From assembly GCF_014645735.1 (NCBI RefSeq), contig NZ_BMMH01000012.1:93833-157832 (forward strand): a stretch of 64,000 nucleotides of DNA, read 5' to 3'. This DNA comes from Nocardia jinanensis. Its GTDB lineage: Bacteria > Actinomycetota > Actinomycetes > Mycobacteriales > Mycobacteriaceae. How positions within the stretch are numbered: the first letter of the stretch is position 1; every line of letters starts with the position of its first letter. The notes beneath the pieces were generated by a model. The model was given only the letters and a program-made list of their open reading frames with translations, did not search any database and was not told where the DNA came from. Of the stretch, positions 44,102-51,483 are shown piece by piece. Both the position numbers and the translations under genes were made by a program.

Positions 44102-44567
44102 CACTCGAGCCTAGAGCCGAGGTACGGCAGGGGCCAGAGTGCTCGGGAGAATGCCTCCGCGACGGTGCGGCCTGGTACGCGTAGGGCGAAGTGGGCTACT
44201 CGTGAAGGTCTGCGTGCTCGGCACGCCTACGGCGTCACGGGTCGAGGTCCCGAGGCTGCGCCCGAGACTCGGACCCGATGTGGGTGGGTTCCGTTTCGCC
44301 GAAGATACTCAACGGTCGCATTTCTCGGATGGTCGACCGCGCGTCGCAAGTCTCCGGGAGCTGAATTGCCGGACGGAGCTCTCGACCTTCGGGGCCTCGC
44401 TGACGTCGGCACACGAGGTGCGCGACGGTTCGTTCAGGCCATACATGCGAGGTCTGCCGAGAACGAGGACGAGACAGATCGGGCGGAGCGGTGATGTGGC
44501 TGTCCGTGAACGGCAAGACCGCATGCCTCGATCCTCGAGCCGCGCACCGACCGGGGCTCGACCGTCC
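44102..44567. other. long intergenic region, no gene supported
   Basis: About 465 bp. Several frames are open, but none has a ribosome site together with family features. It probably contains the promoter of the NTF2-like gene near 44110-44180 and otherwise looks like decayed DNA. Confidence 0.3.
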
Positions 44568-44610
44568 GAAAAAACTGGTGGGGTGGTCCGGTATCGGACC
44601 ACCCCACCAG
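44568..44610 (-). terminator. strong intrinsic terminator for glyA
   Basis: On the minus strand a perfect 16-bp stem (44575-44590 with 44595-44610, 4-base loop) is followed by TTTTTT and then CGG. It is the clearest Rho-independent terminator in the window. It lies about 150 bp downstream of the glyA stop, on the far side of the dispersed repeat, so the repeat is inside the glyA transcript. Confidence 0.85.
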
Positions 44611-44637
44611 AGATCTCTGCTCCCCCGAACTGCCAAC

Positions 44638-44760
44638 CTCCGTGGTCGGGGCCCGCCCCGGTTCTGGAGCGACGTAGCGAAGGAGCGCAGCGACTGAGCG
44701 AAGGAGTGAAGAACCGGGGTTAATAGGGCCCCGACCCGCGCCGCCGGAGGCGGCGCCAGT
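44638..44760 (+). repeat. dispersed intergenic repeat, copy B
   Basis: Same order of parts as copy A: GGGGCCCGCCCCGGTTCTGG, the GAAGGAGCGCAGCGACTGAG middle, AGAACCGGGGTTAATAGGG and a terminal GC hairpin (GCGCCGCC-GGA-GGCGGCGC) that is diverged from A and F. It ends at the 3' end of glyA (-) and is inverted relative to copy C on the other side of that gene. Confidence 0.85.
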
Positions 44761-44761
44761 A

Positions 44762-46054
44762 TTACAGCAGGTTCCAGTCCTCCAGGCCCTGGTAGAGCGG
44801 GAAGTCGTTGGCCAGTTTCTTGACTCGGCCGCGCAGGGCGTCGAGGTCGGCGCCGCCGGACAGGGCGGTGGCGATGATATCGGCGACCTCGGTGAATTCG
44901 GTATCGCCGAAGCCGCGGGTGGCCAGGGCGGCGGTGCCGATACGCAGGCCGGAGGTGACCATCGGCGGGCGGGGGTCGAAGGGGACCGCGTTACGGTTCA
45001 CCGTGATGCCGACCTCGTGCAGCAGATCCTCGCCCTGCTGGCCGTCGAGGTCGGAATTGCGCAGATCGACCAGGACCAGGTGGACATCGGTGCCACCGGT
45101 GAGGACGCTGATGCCCTTACCCGCTACGTCGGCGCCGGTGAGGCGTTCGGCGAGGATCTTGGCACCGGTCAGCGTGCGCTGCTGGCGTTCGGCGAACTCG
45201 GGGGTGCCGGCGATCTTGAAGGCGACCGCTTTCGCCGCGATGACGTGCATCAGCGGCCCGCCCTGCTGGCCGGGGAACACCGAGCTGTTGAGCTTCTTGG
45301 CGTAATCCTGTTTCGCCAGGATGAGACCCGAACGGGGGCCACCGAGAGTCTTGTGGACGGTGGAGGACACGACATCGGCGTGCGGTACCGGGGAGGGATG
45401 CAGTCCGGCGGCGACCAGTCCGGCGAAATGCGCCATATCCACCCACAGGTAGGCGCCCACCTCGTCGGCGATCTCCCGGAACGCCGCGAAATCCTGGTGC
45501 CGCGGATACGCCGACCAACCGGCGACGATCACCTTCGGCCGCGAATCCCGTGCGATGGCCCGCACGTTGTCCATATCCACCCGGTGGTCTTCTTCGGCGA
45601 CCCCGTAGGAGTGGACTTCGTAGAGTTTGCCGGAGAAGTTCAGCCGCATCCCGTGGGTGAGGTGGCCGCCGTGGGCCAGATCGAGGCCGAGCAGACGATC
45701 GCCCGGATCGAGCAGCGACATCAGCACCGCGGCGTTGGCCTGCGCACCGGAATGCGGCTGCACATTCGCGAAGTCGGCACCGAACAGCGCCTTGGCGCGT
45801 TCCCGGGCGAGATTCTCGACCACATCGACATGTTCACAGCCGCCGTAGTAGCGGCGACCGGGATAACCCTCGGCGTACTTGTTGGTGAGCACACTGCCCT
45901 GGGCCTGCAGCACTGCGCGCGGAACGAAGTTCTCCGACGCGATCATCTCCAAGGTGTCGCGTTCGCGGGCGAGCTCACCCGCCATCGCGGTCGCGAGCTC
46001 CGGATCGAGCTCACCGAGAGATTGAGTATTGACAGAGGCGGTCGTCTGCGTCAC
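44762..46054 (-). CDS. glyA: serine hydroxymethyltransferase
   Basis: A 430-residue PLP enzyme that converts serine and tetrahydrofolate to glycine and methylene-THF. It has LEMIASENFVPRAVLQAQGS, NKYAEGYPGRRYYGGCEHVD, NVQPHSGAQANAAVL, LDLAHGGHLTHGM and the PLP-lysine motif VVSSTVHKTLGGPRSGLIL, with FPGQQGGPLMHVIAAKAVA after it. The GTG at 46054 (VTQTTASVNTQ) is chosen as the family start; the frame is open to 46084. It is the homologue of M. tuberculosis glyA1 (Rv1093). The gene lies between two inverted copies of the dispersed repeat. Confidence 0.96.
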   Translation of the reverse strand: MTQTTASVNTQSLGELDPELATAMAGELARERDTLEMIASENFVPRAVLQAQGSVLTNKYAEGYPGRRYYGGCEHVDVVENLARERAKALFGADFANVQPHSGAQANAAVLMSLLDPGDRLLGLDLAHGGHLTHGMRLNFSGKLYEVHSYGVAEEDHRVDMDNVRAIARDSRPKVIVAGWSAYPRHQDFAAFREIADEVGAYLWVDMAHFAGLVAAGLHPSPVPHADVVSSTVHKTLGGPRSGLILAKQDYAKKLNSSVFPGQQGGPLMHVIAAKAVAFKIAGTPEFAERQQRTLTGAKILAERLTGADVAGKGISVLTGGTDVHLVLVDLRNSDLDGQQGEDLLHEVGITVNRNAVPFDPRPPMVTSGLRIGTAALATRGFGDTEFTEVADIIATALSGGADLDALRGRVKKLANDFPLYQGLEDWNLL

Positions 46055-46095
46055 CAGGTCAGTGTATGAGCCGCGCCCGCGCACCCAGGAACCGG

Positions 46096-46221
46096 GCTGT
46101 GTCTATATTTGCGGCGCCTTCGGCGCCGCGGGGCGGGGCCCTGTCAACCCGGTTCTTCACTCCGCCGCTCGGTCGCTGCGCTCCTTCGCTCTGTCGCTCC
46201 AGAACCGGGGCGAGCCCCACC
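46096..46221 (-). repeat. dispersed intergenic repeat, copy C (inverted)
   Basis: Reverse complement of copy A: CTGTGT, TATTTGCGGCGCC-TTC-GGCGCCGC, GGGGCGGGGCCCT, then AACCCGGTTCTTCACTCC and CCAGAACCGGGG. It sits between the 3' end of the DUF885 gene and the 5' end of glyA. The middle differs slightly (CCGCTCGGTCGCTGCGCTCC). Confidence 0.85.
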
Positions 46222-46330
46222 TGCGAATGCCGACCATTCAGGGAGCTAGGTCACGGCGCTACAGGCGATGGACGGTCGCCGGTTCGGGGCGCTCACGACC
46301 CCGCGGAGAAGCCGCGATCCGGGCACCTGG

Positions 46331-47530
46331 TCAGGCAGCGGCACGGAGTGTGGACGGGATGAGGGGCTCGTCGAGCAGCCTGCGGAAGCGGTCGGCGCGT
46401 TCGTCCTCGTCCGCGGCGCGATCCAGCCAGCCGCCCAGCAGTTTGTATCCCTCCACGTAGGTGCTGACGTAGGCCCGCCACAGCGGCGAGGACAGGAAGC
46501 GCAGTGACTGCCGGGCCCGGTCGGCGGTGGTGAGCGACCAGCGCTCCAGGAAGGCGGCCACTTCGTCGGCGTCCCTGCCCTGGTCGTGCAGCATCAGCGC
46601 CGCGTCCTGCCGGACTCCGAGCAGCTGTCCGGAGGCTTCGGCGAGCCGCTCCGCGCGTTCCCCGTCGAACCGCAACCCCAGGTCGGCGTAGATCTCCTGC
46701 GCCCACCGGCCCCATCCGGGTCCGACGATCGAGCGCAACGCCAGGTCGGCGAGACCCTCGGCCATCAGGCACTGCGGGGTGTTCACCAGGAAGATGGTCT
46801 GTTCGGCCTGTCCGGCGGCCACCAGGCCGGCTTCTTTACGGCAGTGTTCGGTGTGATGGCCGGGATAGGACTCGTGCGAGATGAGCCGCGGGAGATTCGC
46901 CATGTGCTGGCGCAGATCGGAGTTGATCGCGACCTTCGACCGGTAGTTGCCGAGGTAATAGTTGAATCCGGACCAGGGCTTGTCACCGACCACCTCGTAG
47001 GTGACGTGTTCGTGATCGGGCAGCGGGTACCGGCCGCGCACCAGTTCGCGTAGCGCGCCGGAGAACGCCTCGACGCAGGCCTCGAGCCGGTCCGGCGGGA
47101 TCTCGTCGACTTTGCGGTGAGCGGCCATCCGGTCGATCAGTGGCCCTGAGCCGCCCAGGACCTCGTCGATCTTCCGGTGCGCATCCTGGTAGTCGCCGGG
47201 GTCACCGGGCGCGATCTCCACATCGAAGTAGGCGCGGACCTCGTCGACGAAACCGATCTCGTCTCCGGCGAACTTGCGGCCCGAACATTCCAGCGCCCGC
47301 AGATGCACATCGATGAACTCGGTGCGCTCGGCGGTCAAACCCGCGTTCGGCAGTTCCGCGCGCAACCGCGCGGCCGTGCGAGCCAGGTCCCGGGGTTCGG
47401 GCTTCGGTGCGTTCTCGATCTCCTGCCGCAACCGGGGGTCGGCTGTGTAGGCGTCGACGAATCCCTCTTCTATCCGGTCGAATGCCAGACCGAGCCGCAG
47501 GTATTCGATTACCAGGGGATGGGCTTCCAT
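46331..47530 (-). CDS. DUF885 family metallopeptidase-like protein
   Basis: A 399-residue protein whose catalytic region reads LPRLISHESYPGHHTEHCRKE. The HESYPGHH motif (HExxxGHH type) is the zinc-binding signature of the DUF885 clan of carboxypeptidase-like proteins. A downstream NTPQCLMAEGLADLAL carries the third-ligand glutamate. The rest is helical. It is shorter than the ~550-residue exported members and has no signal peptide, so it is probably cytoplasmic. The ATG at 47530 is used. Its substrate is unknown. Confidence 0.85.
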   Translation of the reverse strand: MEAHPLVIEYLRLGLAFDRIEEGFVDAYTADPRLRQEIENAPKPEPRDLARTAARLRAELPNAGLTAERTEFIDVHLRALECSGRKFAGDEIGFVDEVRAYFDVEIAPGDPGDYQDAHRKIDEVLGGSGPLIDRMAAHRKVDEIPPDRLEACVEAFSGALRELVRGRYPLPDHEHVTYEVVGDKPWSGFNYYLGNYRSKVAINSDLRQHMANLPRLISHESYPGHHTEHCRKEAGLVAAGQAEQTIFLVNTPQCLMAEGLADLALRSIVGPGWGRWAQEIYADLGLRFDGERAERLAEASGQLLGVRQDAALMLHDQGRDADEVAAFLERWSLTTADRARQSLRFLSSPLWRAYVSTYVEGYKLLGGWLDRAADEDERADRFRRLLDEPLIPSTLRAAA

Positions 47531-47862
47531 GGCACCGACCCTAATGGGCGCAGGCGGACGAAGCGCATCGGCGATCGGGCACATCAGGAGCGCACAGGTC
47601 GATATGCCCGGCCGCGTCCCCGCTTCCCGGCCACGGCGTGGTTCGGCCATCGGCCGCATGTCCCGATCCCCGCCGGACGCTCCTGTCATAACAACCTGTA
47701 ATGGACCCCCTCGCTCACCCGCTCCCCTGTGAGGGGCAGAATTCAGCCATGAGGGCACAGCCAGAGGGCCGGACCTGCCGGGGTCGCGACAGCCGCAGCG
47801 GCGGCGTCCCACGAGAACGGCACCGTGAACACGAGTGTCCGGCAGAGTGGAGCGCTGAGTAG
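47531..47862. other. divergent intergenic region between DUF885 gene and coaA
   Basis: 332 bp with no gene supported. A less GC-rich patch around 47690-47710 (TCATAACAACCTGTAATG) is a possible promoter zone. No operator dyad is clear. Confidence 0.3.
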
Positions 47863-48795
47863 ATGGCCAAGGCGAGCGAGCCGAGTCCGTATGTGGAATT
47901 CGACCGGAAACGCTGGCGGGATCTGCGCAAATCGACTCCACTGGTGCTCACCGAAGAGGAACTGGTCGGGCTGCGGGGTCTGGGCGAACAGATCGATCTG
48001 GAAGAAGTGGCCGAGGTCTACCTACCCTTGGCACGACTCATCCATCTGCAGGTGGCAGCCAGACAGCGGCTCTTCGCGGCCACCGCCACCTTCCTCGGGG
48101 AATCGCATCCGGACAAACAGGTGCCTTTCGTGATCGGGGTCGCCGGCAGTGTGGCGGTGGGCAAATCCACCACCGCTCGCGTCCTGCAGGCGCTGCTGGC
48201 CCGCTGGGATCACCATCCCCGCGTCGATCTGGTGACCACCGACGGATTCCTGTATCCCACAGCGGAACTCATCCGGCGCGGACTCATGCATCGTAAAGGG
48301 TTCCCGGAGAGTTACGACCGCCGCAAACTGCTGCGATTCGTCACCGAAGTGAAATCGGGTGCCGAAGAAGTATGCGCACCGGTCTATTCACATATCTCCT
48401 ACGATATCGTCCCGGGCGAATTCCACTGTGTACACCAGCCGGATATCCTCATTGTCGAGGGCCTGAATGTATTGCAGACCGGCCCCCGGCTCATGGTCTC
48501 GGACCTCTTCGACTTCTCGATCTATGTCGACGCCCGGATCGAGGATATCGAAACCTGGTACGTGCGAAGGTTCCTCAGCTTACGGGCGACCGGATTCGCC
48601 GACCCGAAAGCGCATTTCCACCACTACGCCAAATTCACCGACGAGGAGGCGACAGCGGCGGCCAAGGATATCTGGAACTCCACCAACCGTCCCAACCTGG
48701 TGGACAACATCCTGCCCACCCGCCCCCGCGCGACCCTGGTCCTGCGCAAGGACTCGGACCACACCATCAACCGGTTGCGATTGAGGAAGTTGTGA
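47863..48795 (+). CDS. coaA: type I pantothenate kinase
   Basis: A 310-residue enzyme that phosphorylates pantothenate, the first step of coenzyme A synthesis. The P-loop is FVIGVAGSVAVGKSTTARVL. Further motifs are DLVTTDGFLYPTAELIRRGLMHRKGFPESYD and SHISYDIVPGEF, then ILIVEGLNVLQ. Regulation by CoA feedback is usual for this type. It has normal length, and the ATG at 47863 opens MAKASEPSPYVEFDRKRW. It is the homologue of M. tuberculosis Rv1092c, adjacent to the glyA region in the same conserved block. Confidence 0.97.
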   Translation: MAKASEPSPYVEFDRKRWRDLRKSTPLVLTEEELVGLRGLGEQIDLEEVAEVYLPLARLIHLQVAARQRLFAATATFLGESHPDKQVPFVIGVAGSVAVGKSTTARVLQALLARWDHHPRVDLVTTDGFLYPTAELIRRGLMHRKGFPESYDRRKLLRFVTEVKSGAEEVCAPVYSHISYDIVPGEFHCVHQPDILIVEGLNVLQTGPRLMVSDLFDFSIYVDARIEDIETWYVRRFLSLRATGFADPKAHFHHYAKFTDEEATAAAKDIWNSTNRPNLVDNILPTRPRATLVLRKDSDHTINRLRLRKL

Positions 48796-49037
48796 TCACA
48801 ACGGCGGAGTCGCCCCCGACCCGCGGATCTGATCGAACGCACACGACTTCCGACTTCGCCCGGCGACACAACCCATCGAATGGAGCGCCTCGCCCCACCA
48901 CACCGCAATTGCCGCCATTCACTGATGGCACCCGCCCGTTCCGCCGGGTCCATCACTTCCCGGATTCGCGGCAGCCCGCGCATCCGATCGCCTGACGAAC
49001 CGTCACACCGTCTCGGCGCCGACTCGTACGGCCCGCA

Positions 49038-49223
49038 AAGGTCGGGGCCCGCCCCGGTTCTGGAGCGACGGAGCGGAGGACCGCAGCGACCGATAGCGTG
49101 CGATGTGCGGTCGGCCATCCGTAGATCGGCGACGATCGAGTATCAACAGAGTCGTGAGCCTGCCCAGGCTGGTCGAGTACACCTCCACACGAACCTTCCG
49201 TCTACCCCGGATAGTCCACCTCA
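49038..49223 (+). repeat. 186-bp tandem duplication, unit 1
   Basis: Begins with the head of the dispersed repeat (GGGGCCCGCCCCGGTTCTGG), then leaves it for a unique stretch (CGATAGCGTGCGATGTGCGG, GATCGAGTATCAACAGAGTC, CCTCCACACGAACCTTCCG). The next unit repeats the whole with few changes. It lies in the coaA-uppS-type gene spacer; 48796-49037 before it holds no gene. Confidence 0.85.
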
Positions 49224-49409
49224 ATAGGCGGGACCCGCCCCGGTTCTGCAGCGACCGAGCGGAGGACCGCAGCGACCGATAGCGTGCGATGTGCGGTCGG
49301 CCATCCGTAGATCGGCGACGATCGAGTATCAACAGAGTCGTGAGCCTGCCCAGGCTGGTCGAGTACACCTCCACACGAACCTTCCGTCTACTCCGGATGG
49401 TCCCCCTCA
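49224..49409 (+). repeat. 186-bp tandem duplication, unit 2
   Basis: Near-identical to unit 1 at an offset of exactly 186 bp (for example GCCCCGGTTC at 49051 and 49237). Differences include GGGACCC for GGGGCCC and TTCTGCAGC for TTCTGGAGC. A full dispersed repeat (copy F) follows at the same spacing. Confidence 0.85.
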
Positions 49410-49536
49410 GTGGCGGGGCCCGCCCCGGTTCTGGAGCGACGTAGCGAAGGAGCGCAGCGACTGAGCGAAGGAGTGAAGAACCGGGGTTAATAGGGCCCCG
49501 CCCCGCGGCGCCGCAGGCGCCGCAAATAAACACAGC
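49410..49536 (+). repeat. dispersed intergenic repeat, copy F (full)
   Basis: Full copy with the GGGGCCCGCCCCGGTTCTGG head, AGAACCGGGGTTAATAGGG and the terminal hairpin GCGGCGCC-GCA-GGCGCCGC before AAATAAACACAG. It abuts the stop codon of the prenyl synthase gene (-), so that gene's transcript runs straight into the antisense of the repeat. Confidence 0.85.
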
Positions 49537-50316
49537 TCAGGTGCCGTAGCGGCGGTGGCGGGCCGCGTAGTCGCGGAGGGCGCGCAGGAAATCGACTCGG
49601 CGGAATTCCGGCCAGTAGACCTCCGTGAACCAGATCTCGGAGTAGGCGCTCTGCCAGAGCAGGAAGCCCGAGAGTCGTTGTTCGCCCGAAGTGCGGATCA
49701 CCAGGTCGGGGTCGGGTTGGCCCGAGGTGTAGAGGTGCTGCCCGATGGCGCTGACCGTGATGGATTGGACCAGGTCTTCGCCTGTTTCGCCGGCCGATAT
49801 CTCCTGGCGGACCAGTTGGCGGACCGCGTCGGCGATTTCTTGGCGGCCGCCGTAGCCGATGGCGACGTTGACGTGGGTGCCGGTACGTTCTCGGGTCCGT
49901 TCGGTGGCGGTGCGCATACGTTTGGCGACCAGGTCGGGGAGACCGTCGAGGGTGCCGACGATGCGAACCCGCCAGTTCTGTTCCGGGGCGGCCAGTTCTT
50001 CGACGACATCGGTGATGACTTCGAAGAGGGTTTCCAGCTCTTCCTGGCCACGGCTGAGGTTTTCGGTGGAGAGCAGGTAGACGGTGACGAGTTCGATTCC
50101 TTCGGCTTCGCACCAGCTGACCAGTTCGGCGACTTTCAAGGCACCGACGCGGTGCCCGTGCGTGATATCGGTGAACCCGTTCTCCCGGGCCCAGCGGCGG
50201 TTGCCGTCGCACACCACCGCAACATGGCGCGGATGCTGTTTATCCGCAAGCTGCTTGGCCAGACGGGCCTCGTAGATGCGATAGGGAAAGCCCCGCAGCC
50301 GACTCGGAAATTCCAC
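49537..50316 (-). CDS. short-chain Z-isoprenyl diphosphate synthase (UppS family, Rv1086-like)
   Basis: A 259-residue cis-prenyltransferase. It has the catalytic region HVAVVCDGNRRWARENGF (Asp of CDGNRR), VTVYLLSTENLSR, VNVAIGYGGRQEIADAV and the C-terminal PDPDLVIRTSGEQRLSGFLLWQSAYSE. The end RALRDYAARHRRYG and the N-terminus EFPSRLRGFPYRIYEARL match the mycobacterial omega,E,Z-farnesyl diphosphate synthase Rv1086, which supplies the primer for decaprenyl phosphate. GTG 50316 fits that start; an upstream TTG at 50325 is possible. It is divergent from hemolysin III, as in M. tuberculosis. Confidence 0.93.
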   Translation of the reverse strand: MEFPSRLRGFPYRIYEARLAKQLADKQHPRHVAVVCDGNRRWARENGFTDITHGHRVGALKVAELVSWCEAEGIELVTVYLLSTENLSRGQEELETLFEVITDVVEELAAPEQNWRVRIVGTLDGLPDLVAKRMRTATERTRERTGTHVNVAIGYGGRQEIADAVRQLVRQEISAGETGEDLVQSITVSAIGQHLYTSGQPDPDLVIRTSGEQRLSGFLLWQSAYSEIWFTEVYWPEFRRVDFLRALRDYAARHRRYGT

Positions 50317-50578
50317 GACGAACAACAGTACGCCTTTTCCGTTCCGGGTCCCTAGTTGCCGCGGAATGCGGTGGCGCCCACGGCCGGGGGCGAGACTGCC
50401 CGTGTCCGGGGCCGAGCCGGTACAGTACTACCGAGAGCAACCTACGCCGCCGTAGGTTACCCATGGGTTGCGTATCGATCGCGGGCCGGGTCGCTACTGT
50501 CCGCGGCCCCGGCCCGGCGGCCGGACCCGCCGCGCTACCGTCGAAGGCGGTCCAGCGCAGAGCCGACCAGGAGGTAAC

Positions 50579-51358
50579 GTGCCCGACCAGTCCCCCGGCG
50601 GTCCCTCGGACCGCGGCGATCTCGATCCGCCCGGCGCCGTCCTCGACGCCGAGGTCGATGCGCGGGCCGGCCAGGACAACGACGATCCGGTCCCCAATCC
50701 GGCCGACTCCCTGGTCGCGCTGGTCAAACCCCGGATGCGCGGCTGGATCCACACCTGGGCCACCGGTATCGCCGCGCTGGCCGTGATCGCCCTGGTCGCG
50801 GCGGCGGCCACGGTATCGGCGACCGCGGTCGTGGCGACGCTGGTCTACGGGCTCACCATCATCGCCTTGTTCGGGGTCAGCGCCGTCTATCACCGCATCA
50901 CCTGGGCCACGGTCCAGGCGCGGACCCGGATGAAACGCGCCGACCATTCGATGATCTTCCTTTTCATCGCGGGCACCTACACCCCGTTCGCCTTGCTCGG
51001 GCTGCCCGACCCGACCGGCCCGATCCTGCTCGCGGTGGTGTGGACGGGCGCGCTGGCCGGGGCGGCGTTGAAAGTGCTGTGGCCGCACGCCCCGCGCTGG
51101 GTGGGTGTGCCGCTGTATCTGCTGCTGGGCTGGGCGGTGGTGCCGGTCGGCGGCGAACTCTATCGGTCGGTCGGTCTGCCCGCGGTATTGCTGCTGGTCG
51201 CCGGTGGGCTGGCCTACAGCGTCGGCGCGATTCTCTACGCGACCCGCTGGCCCAATCCCTGGCCGAGCACCTTCGGTCACCACGAGTTCTTCCATGCCGC
51301 TACGGTGGTGGCCGCCCTCTGCCATTACGCGGCGGTCTGGCTGGTACTGCTCGGTTGA
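50579..51358 (+). CDS. hemolysin III (PAQR/TrhA) family membrane protein
   Basis: A 259-residue protein. A ~45-residue disordered acidic N-terminus precedes KPRMRGWIHTWATGIAALAVIAL and six further membrane helices. Family landmarks are GVSAVYHRITWA, MKRADHSMIFLFIAGTYTPF and the terminal GHHEFFHAATVVAALCHYAAVW. The conserved His residues bind zinc in the progestin/adipoQ-receptor fold. Bacterial members affect membrane lipid balance. The GTG at 50579 has a strong AGGAGG site. It is the homologue of Rv1085c. Confidence 0.93.
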   Translation: MPDQSPGGPSDRGDLDPPGAVLDAEVDARAGQDNDDPVPNPADSLVALVKPRMRGWIHTWATGIAALAVIALVAAAATVSATAVVATLVYGLTIIALFGVSAVYHRITWATVQARTRMKRADHSMIFLFIAGTYTPFALLGLPDPTGPILLAVVWTGALAGAALKVLWPHAPRWVGVPLYLLLGWAVVPVGGELYRSVGLPAVLLLVAGGLAYSVGAILYATRWPNPWPSTFGHHEFFHAATVVAALCHYAAVWLVLLG

Positions 51359-51483
51359 CCGGTTCGCGCCCGCCGGGCGAGGTCGTTCACGGACATATGC
51401 CCAGCTGCGTCGATTAGGCTCCTTGTTCGTGTCCTTCGATACCGGCCGCCCGTGCTCCAGCGGCCACCGCGGGTAGCTCTCCG

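Noticed and set aside
46055..46330. Possible riboswitch upstream of glyA
   Set aside because: The only structure seen is dispersed repeat copy C; no glycine or other riboswitch core was recognised.
49003..49533. Minus-strand open frame with repeated peptide blocks in the coaA to prenyl-synthase spacer
   Set aside because: It is the translation of the dispersed repeat and the 186-bp duplication; no ribosome site, and the same peptide appears wherever the repeat occurs.
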